64,000 bases of DNA, taken from contig NZ_NHSK01000156.1 in assembly GCF_016653355.1 (NCBI RefSeq), positions 27,627 to 91,626 on the forward strand. The letters are read 5' to 3'. This document shows, piece by piece, positions 63,349-64,000 of this stretch. The stretch's first letter is position 1; every line of letters starts with the position of its first letter. This stretch comes from Rhodoplanes elegans (GTDB lineage Bacteria; Pseudomonadota; Alphaproteobacteria; Rhizobiales; Xanthobacteraceae). The translations under genes were made by a program, and so were the position numbers. Below the pieces are notes generated by a model. That model was not told the origin of the DNA. It made no database searches and saw nothing but the letters and a program-made list of their open reading frames with translations.

Positions 63349-64000
63349 GTGGGTAGGCGTGCGGCAATTCATGATCGAGCCTTCGATGGTGGCGAGTTCC
63401 ATTCTGAGCTTGCGAAATGTCGAAAGGCCGTGGCAGTTTCGAAGGGCCAGCCGATTTGCCAACCTAACCGATTGGCGGAGTATTGGTGGCATGTCGAATC
63501 CGGCGTGGTCAGGCAGGTCCGCCTGCAAAGCAGCGGGTTGCGATGCATCCACGAATTTTTTCTGCCGCCTGAGTGGTTTGTGTGCGACGGCATAAGCGAA
63601 GACATGGTCATTGAAGCTGTCTGCGACGGCACCGTACTCGGGCGTTATGGGCGCTTTGACCTTGAGCGCCTTGCGGTGGAGTCTGTCGCGATTGCGCAAA
63701 TATTGCGCGATGCGCAGAACCGGCAAACCGCCAGAGCAGAAGGGCATATTTTCAACCTATGGCACCAGCGCTCGGTCGAAAAGGTGCGTGTTTTTTTGGA
63801 TCAGATGAGAGCGCGCCTGCCGGCGAGATCCGATGGATTCACTCCGCTGCCCATGTCGCGATATGATATGGCCGATTATCTGGGTCTCTCCGTCGAAACG
63901 GTCAGTCGGGCGCTAAGCATCCTGCGATCCCGCCGTGTCGTAGAGTTCGATGGCGTTCGAACACTGAAAATTGCGCATGGTTTGGATGATCACTTCCCGT
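63349..64000 (+). CDS. Crp/Fnr-family regulator, FixK/Fnr-like (runs off the window)
   Basis: At least 217 residues from GTG 63349, preceded by AAAGGAG at 8 bases; 3' end outside the window. The N-terminal part is the cyclic-nucleotide-like beta roll (KGQPICQPNRLAEYWWHVESGVVRQV, HEFFLPPEWFV). The C-terminal HTH reads PMSRYDMADYLGLSVETVSRALSILRSR. The recognition helix has ExxSR (ETVSR), the pattern that reads TTGA half-sites in Fnr and FixK. No N-terminal CxxCxxC cluster is seen, so direct oxygen sensing by a classical Fnr cluster is not supported. Confidence 0.85.
   Translation, partial: MGRRAAIHDRAFDGGEFHSELAKCRKAVAVSKGQPICQPNRLAEYWWHVESGVVRQVRLQSSGLRCIHEFFLPPEWFVCDGISEDMVIEAVCDGTVLGRYGRFDLERLAVESVAIAQILRDAQNRQTARAEGHIFNLWHQRSVEKVRVFLDQMRARLPARSDGFTPLPMSRYDMADYLGLSVETVSRALSILRSRRVVEFDGVRTLKIAHGLDDHFP

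Noticed and set aside
12000..64000. Right attachment site (copy of the guaA 3' end)
   Set aside because: I looked for a repeat of the last bases of guaA after each mobile gene and found none; the boundary likely lies beyond the window.
1..64000. CRISPR array or rRNA operon
   Set aside because: No regularly spaced repeat series and no rRNA-like sequence was seen.

Overview
The window comes from a GC-rich alphaproteobacterium, most likely of the order Hyphomicrobiales (Rhizobiales). The evidence is the core gene set (guaA, aat, an RsmB-like and an RlmB-like rRNA methyltransferase), an Omp25/31-type porin, NDUFS4-like and FixK-like proteins, and the codon use. I cannot name the genus.

Positions 1 to about 11,960 look like ordinary, very GC-rich core chromosome: two small exported proteins, a methyltransferase, RlmB, tRNA-Tyr(GTA), an outer-membrane beta-barrel, tRNA-Gly(TCC), a MarR regulator beside a membrane protein, an RsmB-type rRNA methyltransferase, leucyl/phenylalanyl-tRNA-protein transferase and GMP synthase (guaA).

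Immediately downstream of guaA, a known island insertion site, base composition falls and accessory DNA begins. It opens with a tyrosine integrase and a convergent AlpA-like excisionase. Next come a carboxymuconolactone-decarboxylase-like exported protein, a cytochrome fragment, a second integrase and a frameshifted IS110-family transposase. No right-hand end is visible, so the island probably continues past 64,000.

Positions 18.3 to 45.1 kb form a large protein-quality-control and stress block. On the minus strand are two small proteins, a paired M16 peptidase, a DegP/HtrA protease and three Hsp20 genes. Divergent from these, on the plus strand, are HdeD, DnaJ/CbpA with CbpM, FtsH, a rhomboid, a ClpP-fold membrane protease, PsiE, thioredoxin 2, Dps, an HPF-sigma hybrid, Hsp20, Lon, MarC and a KefB-type antiporter. 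A LOG protein lies on the minus strand opposite dnaK, clpB, grpE and a truncated NDUFS4-like gene. The content resembles the transmissible locus of stress tolerance / locus of heat resistance (Hsp20, FtsH, HdeD, Trx, KefB, PsiE, DegP), but is larger and carries a full DnaK-ClpB-GrpE set and Lon.

Positions 45.1 to 48.8 kb are three insertion sequences nested inside one another (IS110/IS1111 type inside IS3 inside IS481).

Positions 48.9 to 64 kb form a second stress block with a dormancy or low-oxygen flavour: Hsp20, three BON-domain proteins, a DNA ligase D split into three genes, a universal stress protein, a PHA synthase, an NADPH-dependent FMN reductase, small unknown proteins, a calcium-type P-type ATPase, and at the window edge an Fnr/FixK-type regulator running off the end.

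The two stress blocks appear to be joined by a shared operator. Perfect TTGA-N6-TCAA palindromes lie upstream of Hsp20, LOG/dnaK, two BON genes, UspA and the FMN reductase, with one-mismatch versions before the PHA synthase, a third BON gene and an unknown gene. The regulator at the right edge has the ExxSR recognition-helix pattern expected to read that sequence. This suggests an island-borne Fnr/FixK-controlled stress regulon.
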